Positions 56,011 to 64,000 of a stretch of DNA of 64,000 nucleotides are shown here, in pieces. The stretch is from Bombyx mori (taxonomy: Eukaryota; Arthropoda; Insecta; Lepidoptera; Bombycidae). The DNA lies in NCBI RefSeq assembly GCF_030269925.1, contig NC_085123.1, positions 4,898,001 through 4,962,000 of the forward strand, written 5' to 3'. The position numbers and the translations under genes are program-made. How positions within the stretch are numbered: the stretch's first letter is position 1; each line of letters begins with the position of its first letter. Under the pieces are notes generated by a model that made no database searches, was not told the origin of the DNA, and saw nothing but the letters and a program-made list of their open reading frames with translations.

Positions 56011-56296
56011 TCTATATATACATAAATGAATTGCTGTTCGTTAGTCTCGCTAAAACTCGAAAACGGCTGGACCGATTTGGCTAATTTAGGTCTTGAATTA
56101 TTTGTGGAAGTCCAGAGAAGGCCAGGGTAGATAAATATGAAAATGCTCGGAATTAAATGAAAATAACCATTTTTCTTTTCCTGTGATGTCACCCCCGTCG
56201 GACGGATTCCTTTTGTTTGTTTTAAGTTAATTTTATACAAAGTTTAGGTCTTTTATTTATCGATTGAGGCACTACGAAGTCTGCCGGGTCAGCTAG
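56011..56296 (+). mobile_element. Non-autonomous Helitron HelB, copy 4
   Basis: Starts TCTATATATACATAAATGAA after A and ends GTCTGCCGGGTCAGCTAG before T. It is 286 bp and conserved in the core. Confidence 0.78.
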
Positions 56297-56481
56297 TAAT
56301 AAATATAAATGGAGATATTAACAAGAAGAACAGTAGCACGTTTAATATTTGCTACGAGTTGGAGCTCAGGGTAAATAAATACTCTTCACCGAAATACTAA
56401 TTAAAACTCGGTTTAATTAAAAGACAATTTAGATAAAAAGTAAACTTCACAATCACAATTTACTTCCTCGCTTTCTTGTGC
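56297..56481. other. No gene seen
   Basis: Short AT-rich stretch between HelB and the R1L target duplication. Confidence 0.4.
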
Positions 56482-56498
56482 AGGTCCGCTAGTTGTTT

Positions 56499-59359
56499 CA
56501 CGTGGGGGTGCATTCTGGTGGTCGCCCGAGATCGCAAGACTCCGAGAGGAGTGCGTAAGGGCGCGCCGCCGGAGCGCACGCCACCGCCGCCGCCGTAGTC
56601 GCGACGCAACGTTCGCGGAGACGGCGGCCCGGCTGCACGCTGACTGTCGTCAAAAGCAGACGGCGTTGCAGCTGGCCATCGGCGAGGCCAAGAAGCAGAG
56701 CATGAAGACTCTCCTGGAGTCGCTCGACGAAGATCCCTGGGGGCGCCCATACAAGATGGTTCGCAGGAAACTGCAGCCGTGGGCGCTCCCGGTGACCGAG
56801 CGGCTCCAGCCTCGGCAGCTGCGGGAAATAGTTTCCGCGCTTTTCCCGCCAGCAGCGGGGGGAGACTTTGAGCCCCCCCAGATGGACGCCACGTGGGGCA
56901 CGCCTCCGCGTCGCCCCAGCGTTCCCGCTGCCGAGGAGCCCCCTCCCCCTATCACGGGGGCGGAGATCCATGCGGCCGTGTCCAGAATGAGAGCGAAGGA
57001 CGCGGCCCCCGGCCCTGACGGTGTTCACGGCCGGGTCTGGAGCTTGGCCTTCGAGGCCCTAGGGGACCGGCTCGGGGGGCTTTTCGAAGCGTGCCTCGAG
57101 TCGGGACGGTTCCCGTCGAAATGGAAGACGGGCAGACTGGTCCTTCTGCGGAAGGACGGGCGCCCCGCGGACTCACCCGCGGGCTATCGCCCCATCGTGT
57201 TGCTGGACGAAGCGGGCAAGATGCTCGAGAGGATCGTCGCGGCCCGCATTGTCCGGCACCTGACCGAGACGGGTCCCGATCTTTCGGCGGAGCAATACGG
57301 CTTCAGAGAGGGCCGCTCGACTATCGACGCAATTCTGCGCGTGCGGGCCCTCTCCGATGAAGCCGTATCCCGGGGCGGGGTGGCGATGGCGTTATCCTTA
57401 GATGTAAGGAACGCCTTCAACACCCTGCCCTGGTCGGTGATCGCGGGGGCGCTGGAGTATCACGGCGTCCCCGCATACCTCCGCCGACTGATCGGCTCCT
57501 ACCTCGAGGGCAGGTCGATCCAGTGCATCGGACACGGTGGGGCGATGTACCGCTTCCCCGTCGAGCGTGGTGTTCCGCAGGGGTCCGTCCTGGGCCCCCT
57601 GCTGTGGAACATCGGCTACGACTGGGTCCTGCGGGGCGTCATTCGGGGACCCCTCCCCGGGCTGAGCGTAATTTGTTACGCTGACGACACGTTGGTCGTA
57701 GCTCCGGGGAGGGACTACCGGGAGTCTGCCCGTCTGGCGTGCGCAGGCGTGGCACACGTCGTCACCAGGATCCGACGGTTGGGGCTCGAGGTGGCGCTCG
57801 ACAAAACCCAGGCCCTGCTCTTTCACGGGCCGGGACGAGCGCCGCCTGTGGGTGCCCACCTCGTGATCGGAGGCGTCCGCGTCGGGGTCGGGGTGACCGG
57901 TCTTCGGTACCTCGGCCTCGAACTGGACGGTCGGTGGAACTTCCGCGCTCACTTTGAGAAGTTGGGCCCTCGGCTGATGGCAACGGCCGGCTCTTTGAGC
58001 CGGCTCCTTCCAAACGTCGGGGGTCCCGATCAGGTGGCGCGCCGCCTCTACATGGGGGTGGTGCGGTCGATGGCACTATACGGGGCTCCCGTATGGTGCC
58101 ACGCCCTGACCCGCAAGAACGTCGCGGCGCTGCGACGTCCGCAGCGCGCAATCGCGGTCAGGGCGATCCGAGGATACCGCACGGTCTCCTTCGAGGCGGC
58201 GTGCTTGCTCGCCGGGGCGCCACCCTGGGACCTGGAGGCGGAGGCGCTCGCTGCCGATTACCGGTGGCGTAGTGACCTTCGCTCTAGGGGGGAAGGGCGC
58301 CCCGGCGAAGGAGTAGTTCGAGCGCGGAGGCTCCAATCTCGGCGGTCCGTGCTGGAGGCGTGGTCTCGCCGCTTGGCGGACCCGTCGGCCGGCCTCCGTA
58401 CCGTCGAGGCGGTCCGCCCGGTTCTCGCGGACTGGGTGGGCCGCGACCGCGGATGCCTCACCTTCCGGCTGACAAAGATGTTGACCGGCCATGGGTGTTT
58501 TGGCCGGTACCTCTTTAAGATAGCCGGAAGGGAACCGACGGCTGCGCGGACCGCGACGAGGAAGACACAGCGGAACACACGCTGGCGCGTTGCTCTGGAT
58601 TCGACGAGCAACGCGCCGCCCTCGTCGCGGTCATTGGAGAGGACCTCTCGCTGCCGCGCGTCGTGGCTACGATGCTCGGCAGCGACGCGTCCTGGAAGGC
58701 GATGCTCGACTTCTGCGAGTCCACCATATCGCAGAAGGAGGCGGCGGAGCGAGAGAGGGAGAGCTCTTCCCTTTCCGCACCGATCCGTCGCCGTCGAGCC
58801 GGGGGCCGGAGGCGGGAATACGCCCGTACGTCCCGGCCCCTGTAGGTGGCGGCCTCCCCCCGGTGAAGGTCAAGGGGCGACCTGAGGGGGTGAGGCCGCG
58901 CGGCGCGCTACCAGCACTCTAGCGCGCTGCCGTGGAGTGAATAGAGCGACCGGTCGACGGTGTATCGCGTCCCGACCCGGCAGGCTGGTTCTGGTCCAGC
59001 GGGGTATTCCGGGACACCAGCGGCACCGTCTGGGCGGCCCGACGGGCTGCCGTACCGAGACGGCCGACGTTTCAGAGCCTTCGATTCGCCTCGAAGGCTC
59101 CGTCGGCTGGGCGTCCTTGGGGTGAGCCGCGCCGTCTGGTTGTAGTGTTGACCGCGGTAGCCCCCCTACCTCATCCGGGTTCTGACCTCGGAGGGGATCG
59201 GACGTCGGGTGTAAGAGTGCAGGGGAGTCGTTTAGTGGGTGGGCTCTAAAATCCTTGGGCCCGCGGTCTGCTCACAACACCATGCAGATCGTTGAGTCTC
59301 ACATACCCCGCGCGCCCCATTTGCGCGGGGACCTCGTAGGAGGTTCGGCCCTCTACCCG

Positions 59360-59406
<47 letters not shown>
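56499..59406 (+). mobile_element. R1-clade LINE, 5'-truncated, 17-bp target duplication
   Basis: AGGTCCGCTAGTTGTTT occurs at 56482-56498 and 59407-59423 (its first A may belong to the tail). The 2.9-kb GC-rich insert holds ORF2 from just before the reverse transcriptase to its end, a ~500-bp 3' UTR and a ~47-nt poly(A) tail. The 5' UTR, ORF1 and the endonuclease domain are absent. It is the longest R1L copy in the window. Confidence 0.9.
56501..58845 (+). pseudogene. R1-clade ORF2 reverse transcriptase, truncated and frameshifted
   Basis: The open frame enters at the truncation point with FWWSPEIARLREECVRARR, a conserved R1-clade segment after the endonuclease; the ATG at 56666 is internal. 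The reverse transcriptase follows: APGPDGVHGRVW, YRPIVLLDEAGKMLERIV, LDVRNAFNTLPW, GVPQGSVLGPLLWNIGYD and the catalytic YADDT near 57675. The C-terminal LTGHGCFGRYL is present. Near 58543 the phrase expected to encode the zinc motif start (ECHH) is missing, probably about 13 nt judged by the copies at 13128 and 20556. The frame shifts, and the correct tail continues in another frame to 58845. No endonuclease remains, so it cannot move by itself. Confidence 0.9.
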
Positions 59407-59409
<3 letters not shown>

Positions 59410-59423
59410 TCCGCTAGTTGTTT

Positions 59424-60114
59424 TACCTCGAATAGAACTGCCTTCGGGTCGCCTATATTGTATTCGTATTGCTTTTATAGTCGTTTCTACTAGATCTAAA
59501 ATTTTCCAGAACATTCCCGATACAACTAGAACATCCTCTAATGACAGAGTTCTAAAGACTAGTCTCGTCCGTGTTGAACAAATTCTCGGGGCCATTAGAA
59601 CACTCTCGATACAACTACAACGTTCGAGAATGTTCTAGAAAATTCGAAAGACGTTCCAATTGTTTTTATATCCGTTTTTGCTATGTCACGATAGATCGTG
59701 GTACTCGTACCGGCATAAGGACGTTATGCAGATGATGTTCAATATATGCGCCTACTTATACATACAACACAAATCCGTCATGTGCTCGCAATCCGTATAT
59801 TTCATCTTAATTAAGATTGTGGATTACAGAATGTAGTCCACCGAACACCGTATGTTAACGTGTGTTCATTAAAACTCAGGGGAAGCAGTTTTTTTTTTTG
59901 TATACTAGAACTGGCATTGATGTGTATGGGCTATTATAAAAAAACTCACTCGTCACTAAAAAATCCCACACCAAATTAAAAAGTAACTCAGCTATTTATT
60001 TACGAATTACGTTTATTAAAAACTTTTACCGCTTTGGGTGCGTGTGGTGTGCTTGGAACTGCCGAAATCAGCCACTAAACGCCTGCGTTGTCCTCTCGCC
60101 CGAACTGAGGCTTG
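59424..60114. other. No gene seen
   Basis: Contains several similar phrases (CGATACAACTAGAACA at ~59518, CGATACAACTACAACG at ~59607, and GAATGTTCTAGAAAATTCGAAAG). They may be part of an old LTR or other repeat that I cannot name. Confidence 0.4.
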
Positions 60115-60240
60115 TGGAGAGTATTAAGCGGTAGGCAGCGACTTGGCTCTGCCCCTGGCATTGCTGAAGTCCATGGGCGACGGTAACCACTCACCATCAG
60201 GTGGGCCGTATGCTCGTCTACCCACAAGGGCAATAAAAAA
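60115..60240 (+). repeat. RepG repeat
   Basis: GTGGAGAGTATTAAGCGGTAGGCAG, GCTCTGCCCCTGGCATTGCTG, and CGTCTACCCACAAGGGCAATAAAA. Plus-strand copy with an A-run. Confidence 0.7.
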
Positions 60241-60635
60241 AACATGTGTGCAATTCACACGTGGTAGAAGTGAAACCTTCCAAAATTAAAATACAATTAT
60301 CCTAAACGTCTTAAGTATATGTAAAATTTTGTCATTAGTAAATAATTGTAAGGTAGCGCCCTCTGTGAATTGATATTTTAATTTCACGTATAATCCTAAA
60401 TTAAAATTCACTACAAGAGCTTTCATACACACGTTAGTATTAAAAAATCTCACAGATGGCGCTGTATTAAATAGTATGTATATTTCTGTGTCATTCTTTG
60501 CTGGCTTCATCCTACACATTTTTGTATTTGTGTCTCTTACCTGTCGTTTTTTCCGTTGCATCCGGTTTGAAATCACAACGATTCTAAAGAAGTTTTCACT
60601 TCAAAAATAAAACTGAGCCCAGAATAGAACCCGAG
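60241..60635. other. AT-rich sequence, no gene seen
   Basis: No gene. Two similar phrases, GGTAGCGCCCTCTGTGAATT (60352) and its rough inverse CACAGATGGCGCTGTATTAAA (60450), may be ends of a small repeat. Confidence 0.4.
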
Positions 60636-60684
60636 AGTAGCTTAATAAATCCCTTCTACTCCAGAAGGGATTTATTAAGCTACT
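60636..60684. repeat. Perfect 22-bp hairpin with 5-nt loop
   Basis: Bases 60636-60657 are exactly reverse-complementary to 60663-60684 around ACTCC. The arms contain CTTAATAAATCCCTTC. There are no mismatches, and the symmetry ends abruptly on both sides. Confidence 0.95.
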
Positions 60685-60757
60685 TAACATTAGTAATTCA
60701 TTATAATAACCAGCAAAAGAGCACTGTTTTCCCTACCAAAGCTGGATTGATGGTCTT

Positions 60758-60812
60758 CGTTCGCCGGATCGCCGGATCTTCTCAGTGGGTTGTGTTTCCG
60801 ATCCGGTGGTAG
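60758..60812 (+). mobile_element. Jk2 3'-UTR scrap
   Basis: CGCCGGATCTTCTCAGTGGG and TTTCCGATCCGGTGGTAG match the Jk2 3' UTR; the rest of the element is missing. Confidence 0.6.
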
Positions 60813-60819
60813 TTTTTTT

Positions 60820-60943
60820 TTATTTTTTTTTATTGCTTAGATGGGTGGACGATCTCACAGCCTACCTGGTGTTAAGTGGTTTTCGGGTTTGATTTTTATT
60901 ACACGACGTTATTCCTTCACCGTGGAAGTTAATCGTGAACATT
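60820..60943 (-). repeat. Bm1 SINE with large internal deletion
   Basis: The minus-strand tail (TTATTGCTTAGATGGGTGGACG to GGTGTTAAGTGGTT) joins directly to the Bm1 middle (TCGGGTTTGATTTTTATTACACG to AATCGTGAACATTT). About 230 bp present in full copies are missing at a T-rich junction. Confidence 0.75.
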
Positions 60944-61064
60944 TCCATCTCATGACTCAAGGTGGGCAGTCCTTTTGTTGGTTGGTTTCTTATTTTTTAC
61001 TAATGTATATAAGATCGTTTCGTGATAGAAAAGACAGAGCTCTCTATTTGGGGCAGCGCTGCCT

Positions 61065-61329
61065 CTTTTTTTTTAACGCTGGGGAATCCATTTACTGATG
61101 CCAGGTTGAGGGGGTAACAGACCGGGCTATGTAGGTCTCCGGCGCCTCCAGATAGGAAGGCAGACGAGGAAGGCCATGGTCCTCCACCTCCCCCAATTCC
61201 TCGCAGGAGACTACGCTTTGAAAAAGCCGCACGAGGTATTCGCCCCGCAAAACCGACTGCCGACTATACTACATCGAGCTCCACCACACCGGCTACATCA
61301 AACCTACGGTACCTCAATGCGCACTGACA
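61065..61329 (-). mobile_element. Unclassified LINE 3' fragment, 15-bp target duplication
   Basis: GGGGCAGCGCTGCCT at 61050-61064 and 61330-61344 flanks a 265-bp insert that begins with a T-run (poly(A) on the minus strand). The insert (GGTTGAGGGGGTAACAGACC, CCGGCGCCTCCAGATAGGAAGG) is GC-rich and matches no other family in the window. It is a 5'-truncated non-LTR product of unknown family. Confidence 0.75.
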
Positions 61330-61481
61330 GGGGCAGCGCTGCCTATCGCTATCCAACAAGTCACACCAAACTGATTCACGACGATGTCGTTCGATAATCA
61401 TGAGATAAAATATTCTTCAAACATATAAGAATGGATTAACAGCCGCCGGTCTTGCCGGTTTCAACAATAACTATTACCTAT

Positions 61482-61892
61482 TGTTACGCTGCTAAGAGTA
61501 ACGCCATCTATCGCCGAATAGTCGAACGAATATCGAAGGATCTAGTAGTACCCAGAATGCTCGAGAATGACAACGCTATCTATTGTCAGATAGCGGAAAC
61601 TGCTACTAGAGAGGTGTGGAATATTCTCGATAATTCTAGGGATGAGGAATCGGCTATAAAAGCGTTATAGGTTGTTAATGGCACGCAGTCAGTCAGTCAG
61701 TCAGTTAGTCAGGAACTACTCGAAGCGAAACAGCGAACGGATCACCTGAAGCGAAGCGGAACAAGCGAATTGAGAATTTTAAAGAGTTTGTTGAGTGTTT
61801 TAAAGTGTTTGTGAAGTGTTTTAAGTTTTGAATACAGTTTTTAAGTTGTACTTTGGTGACATTTTATTTATCCCGAACTCCAGCGCGTAACA
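61482..61892 (+). mobile_element. Solo LTR
   Basis: The unit starts TGTTACGC and ends GCGTAACA, an 8-bp perfect terminal inverted repeat with TG...CA ends, and is 411 bp long. Inside are a TATA box (TATAAA, 61655-61660), then a CAGT repeat (61686-61713) where transcription could start, then a U5-like region with GTTTTAAGT phrases. No primer-binding site or gag/pol lies next to it, so the internal part was probably lost by LTR-LTR recombination. The flanks CTAT and CTTT are nearly, but not exactly, a 4-bp duplication. Orientation is taken from the TATA box. Confidence 0.7.
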
Positions 61893-63431
61893 CTTTAAAA
61901 TTTACTATTTAACTCTGAAAGTTGCACTAAAATGCTGTAAATAGTGTAACGGACACATTTTGATGACAATAGCGTATGCTCTCCAACGTTTCGCTATAAA
62001 AACTGATTCGCGCCTGAAAATAAGCAGGGTCGTTTATAGTATTGTTATCCAACAGTATAAGCAACAATACAGTTTGGACGTTCTTGTGCGCCCACGTGAC
62101 ATCATTTTCTAAGTAATGCGAGGAACATACATACTTTCTCGGAACAAAACAACTCAGTGAGAAAGTGTTGAGCTTAAAGCGGCGACTTGCTTTCGTTCCG
62201 ACCGTTGATGCGAAATCGTCTTCCTTCCGCATTACTTCGAAGATTCGAGAATTTTCGTGGAATCTCATTTATTTTTGCATTTAAATTCCAGAACATAAGT
62301 GTGGTTTAAATTTGCTTTATTTTAAAATAAACATTATCTAGTTGTCACTCTTGGATTAGATTTAATGGTACAAAAGAACAATGAATATAACTGAAAAGTG
62401 AAAATATTTTAGACTAACTTAAATTTTAATATATTGGCCTTCTAATAAATCTTCGCTGATGTACCTATTTAATTTCTATATTCTATGACCTATGGGTACA
62501 CTCTTCGTGTACCTGATTAAGTTGATTAATGTAATTTTTTTTGTTGGAACTTCAGATCTATGATAATAGTTAATCGGAGGCAAATCACATACGGCAAGAT
62601 ATATATTATATACTTGCATTAACAAGTCGCGATGAAATGTATTTCAATAGTTCAAATAACGAATCTAAGATATGACTGAATTTTCTTATAAAAGCTTAAA
62701 CTTTGAATCGTTAGGAAAATAAGCCAAATGAATAAAAAAAACTTGAAATCATCAAAACGCTTAAGAAACACCGATCGTAGGACATCAGAATACGAATTAT
62801 ACATAAAGATAACAACAACATTAGATTATTTAACATTTAAATGAGATTGAAGATTGTATTCTACAGAAATACTTTTTAGGTCGCGCATAAAGTTTTATCA
62901 CATTCGCTAAAGCGTTTAGCCAAGAAATATGGATATCGTTTATTCTTCCATCATTTTTTATTTGTATACAATTTTAAAATCGACTTTTGTATAAATAAAT
63001 ATTATATAAATATATATATATATGTCGGAGAAGCCACAATTATCAACACCATCATCAGACATCGCAGGGGTGAACAGGGTGATCGAGTTAAGAGAAATAT
63101 TGAGTACACCAATCACGTTTGTGGTCTTAGAACATTTTAGAAATTTTCTCTTGACGTTAGCAAATGAAAACGAATGACAGTTCTTAGGACGGAGGCACCG
63201 GTCTTCGAGAATGGTAAGTGAACTGACTGAAAGAATGGTAACTGATTGGTAAGTGAAATGACGTCTATGCACCTCCATCGGCTAGGCTCTGTCGTAGTAC
63301 GAAGCTAGCCGAGTTCCGACGATACCGCAATCGTGCTGCCATCTCTTGGGAATCGTGCTGCGTTTTGGTTAGCTACCAAACTAAAACTAATGACCGTCTC
63401 CGACATACTATATATTGCACTAAGCTTGTGA
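61893..63431. other. Gene-free AT-rich interval
   Basis: No gene was recognised. A (TA)n tract lies at 63009-63022. An 8-bp inverted repeat (TCGGCTAG/CTAGCCGA) brackets 63278-63312. A short tandem-like phrase (GAATGGTAA, TGGTAAGTGAA) recurs at 63210-63260. Confidence 0.45.
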
Positions 63432-63787
63432 TATTTTACACCACTTCGATAAAGCGGCACGACACGAGAACCTTCTCATCGCGGCCGCCGGTAACAACAT
63501 TCCCGATCCTGCGGAAAGAATGGAAAGCAGTCGACGTCGCACAAAACACGTCATCTCGGATCCTCTCGATCCACTAACGTTGCTTTTAGGTACTTCAAGC
63601 ACCGGTCACCGTTCTCGTCGAACCCGTCGCTAGCGACGAAGGGCTCGACGAGTAAATTAACCCTCAGACACAGCCCACTGAGTTTCTCGCCGGATCTGCT
63701 CAGTGGGTCGCGTTCCGGTCCGGTGGTAGATTCTGCGAAGCACGGCTCTTGCTAGGGTTCGTGTTAGCAACGTCGTCAGGTTTGAGC
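63432..63787 (+). mobile_element. Jk2 LINE fragment, plus strand
   Basis: From CACTTCGATAAAGCGGCACG through the ORF2 C-terminus and 3' UTR to GTCAGGTTTGAGC. It is cut before its own 3' end by the next Jk2 copy. In the coding part TTG, seen at 8071-8076 (CGCTTGCGACG), is TAG here (CGCTAGCGACG), giving a premature stop. Confidence 0.75.
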
Positions 63788-64000
63788 AATTTTTTTTTTT
63801 TTTTTTCTTCCTACTTATGCTGATAGCCTTGAGAGGCTATTTCAGCTTCGCCCTAACGTTTGTAGGTGAGCTCGCGGGGCTCAACCGGAGTGTTGCTAAC
63901 ACTGACCCTAGCAAGAGCAGTGCTTCGCAGAATCTACCACCGGATCGGAAACGCGACCCACTGAGAAGATCCGGCGAGAAACTCAGTGGGCTGTGTCTAT
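63788..64000 (-). mobile_element. Jk2 3' fragment, minus strand, runs off the window
   Basis: T-run, then CTTCCTACTTATGCTGATAGCC, GTGAGCTCGCGGGGCTCAACC, CTACCACCGGATCGGAAACGCG. It faces the plus-strand copy tail to tail and continues beyond the window end. Confidence 0.8.

Noticed and set aside
56498..58492. Long antisense and alternative-frame ORFs in the R1L element
   Set aside because: Very high GC content removes stop codons in several frames. Only the plus frame carries reverse-transcriptase motifs.
61686..61713. CAGT array considered as a CRISPR-like or satellite repeat
   Set aside because: Units are 4 bp without spacers, inside an LTR. No CRISPR array exists in this eukaryotic window.

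Overview
This is eukaryotic, AT-rich insect DNA, almost certainly from the silkworm Bombyx or a very close lepidopteran. About twenty recognisable copies of the Bm1 SINE are present (tRNA-like head, shared tail ending in ...CATCTAAGCAATAAAA). They sit with Jockey- and R1-clade non-LTR retrotransposons, non-autonomous Helitrons and a maT (DD37D) mariner-like transposon. I found no convincing host exon, tRNA, rRNA, CRISPR array or bacterial-type operon. All long protein-coding stretches belong to mobile elements.

Layout. 1-16 kb: AT-rich unique DNA with scattered Bm1, Helitron (HelA, HelB) and 5'-truncated LINE tails (R1-like, a second Jockey-related lineage called Jk2 here, and two other reverse-transcriptase tails). 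16.3-21.7 kb: a nested block. A minus-strand Jockey copy (Jk-3) is followed by a decayed Jockey 3' end split by an R1-like fragment, then an old Bm1 split by another R1-like fragment. 24.2-29.4 kb: a full-length Jockey-clade element (Jk-1) with intact ORF1 and ORF2, a 52-nt poly(A) tail and a 9-bp target-site duplication. 30.5-32.6 kb: a stack of HelA, a maT element with one nonsense codon, and HelB. 33-46 kb: mostly gene-free AT-rich DNA with Bm1, HelA/B/C, a second tRNA-derived SINE, a fold-back repeat and hairpins. 46.3-51.1 kb: a second, nearly identical Jockey copy (Jk-2) inserted into a HelA, with an ORF1 deletion and an ORF2 frameshift. 56.5-59.4 kb: a 5'-truncated R1-clade element with its reverse transcriptase, flanked by a 17-bp duplication. 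60-64 kb: a perfect 22-bp hairpin, a LINE tail with a 15-bp duplication, a solo LTR and two Jk2 tails facing each other.

How the parts work together. Jk-1 carries what a Jockey-type LINE needs in cis: a 5' region with direct repeats, an ORF1 RNA-binding protein with three zinc knuckles, and an ORF2 endonuclease/reverse transcriptase whose start lies 3 nt after the ORF1 stop. The truncated LINE tails with 9-17 bp duplications are consistent with target-primed reverse transcription by this kind of machinery. Bm1 presumably relied on a LINE partner. The window reads as a transposon-rich intergenic or intronic region. Whether it is autosomal, W-linked or part of a piRNA source locus cannot be decided from the sequence alone. 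I did not find a clearly new biological system. The best leads are the intact Jk-1 element, the nested stacks, and several strong unexplained hairpins.

Names used here: Jk = main Jockey family; Jk2 = related second lineage; R1L = R1-clade-like family; HelA/HelB/HelC = three Helitron-like families; RepE and RepG = unclassified dispersed repeats.
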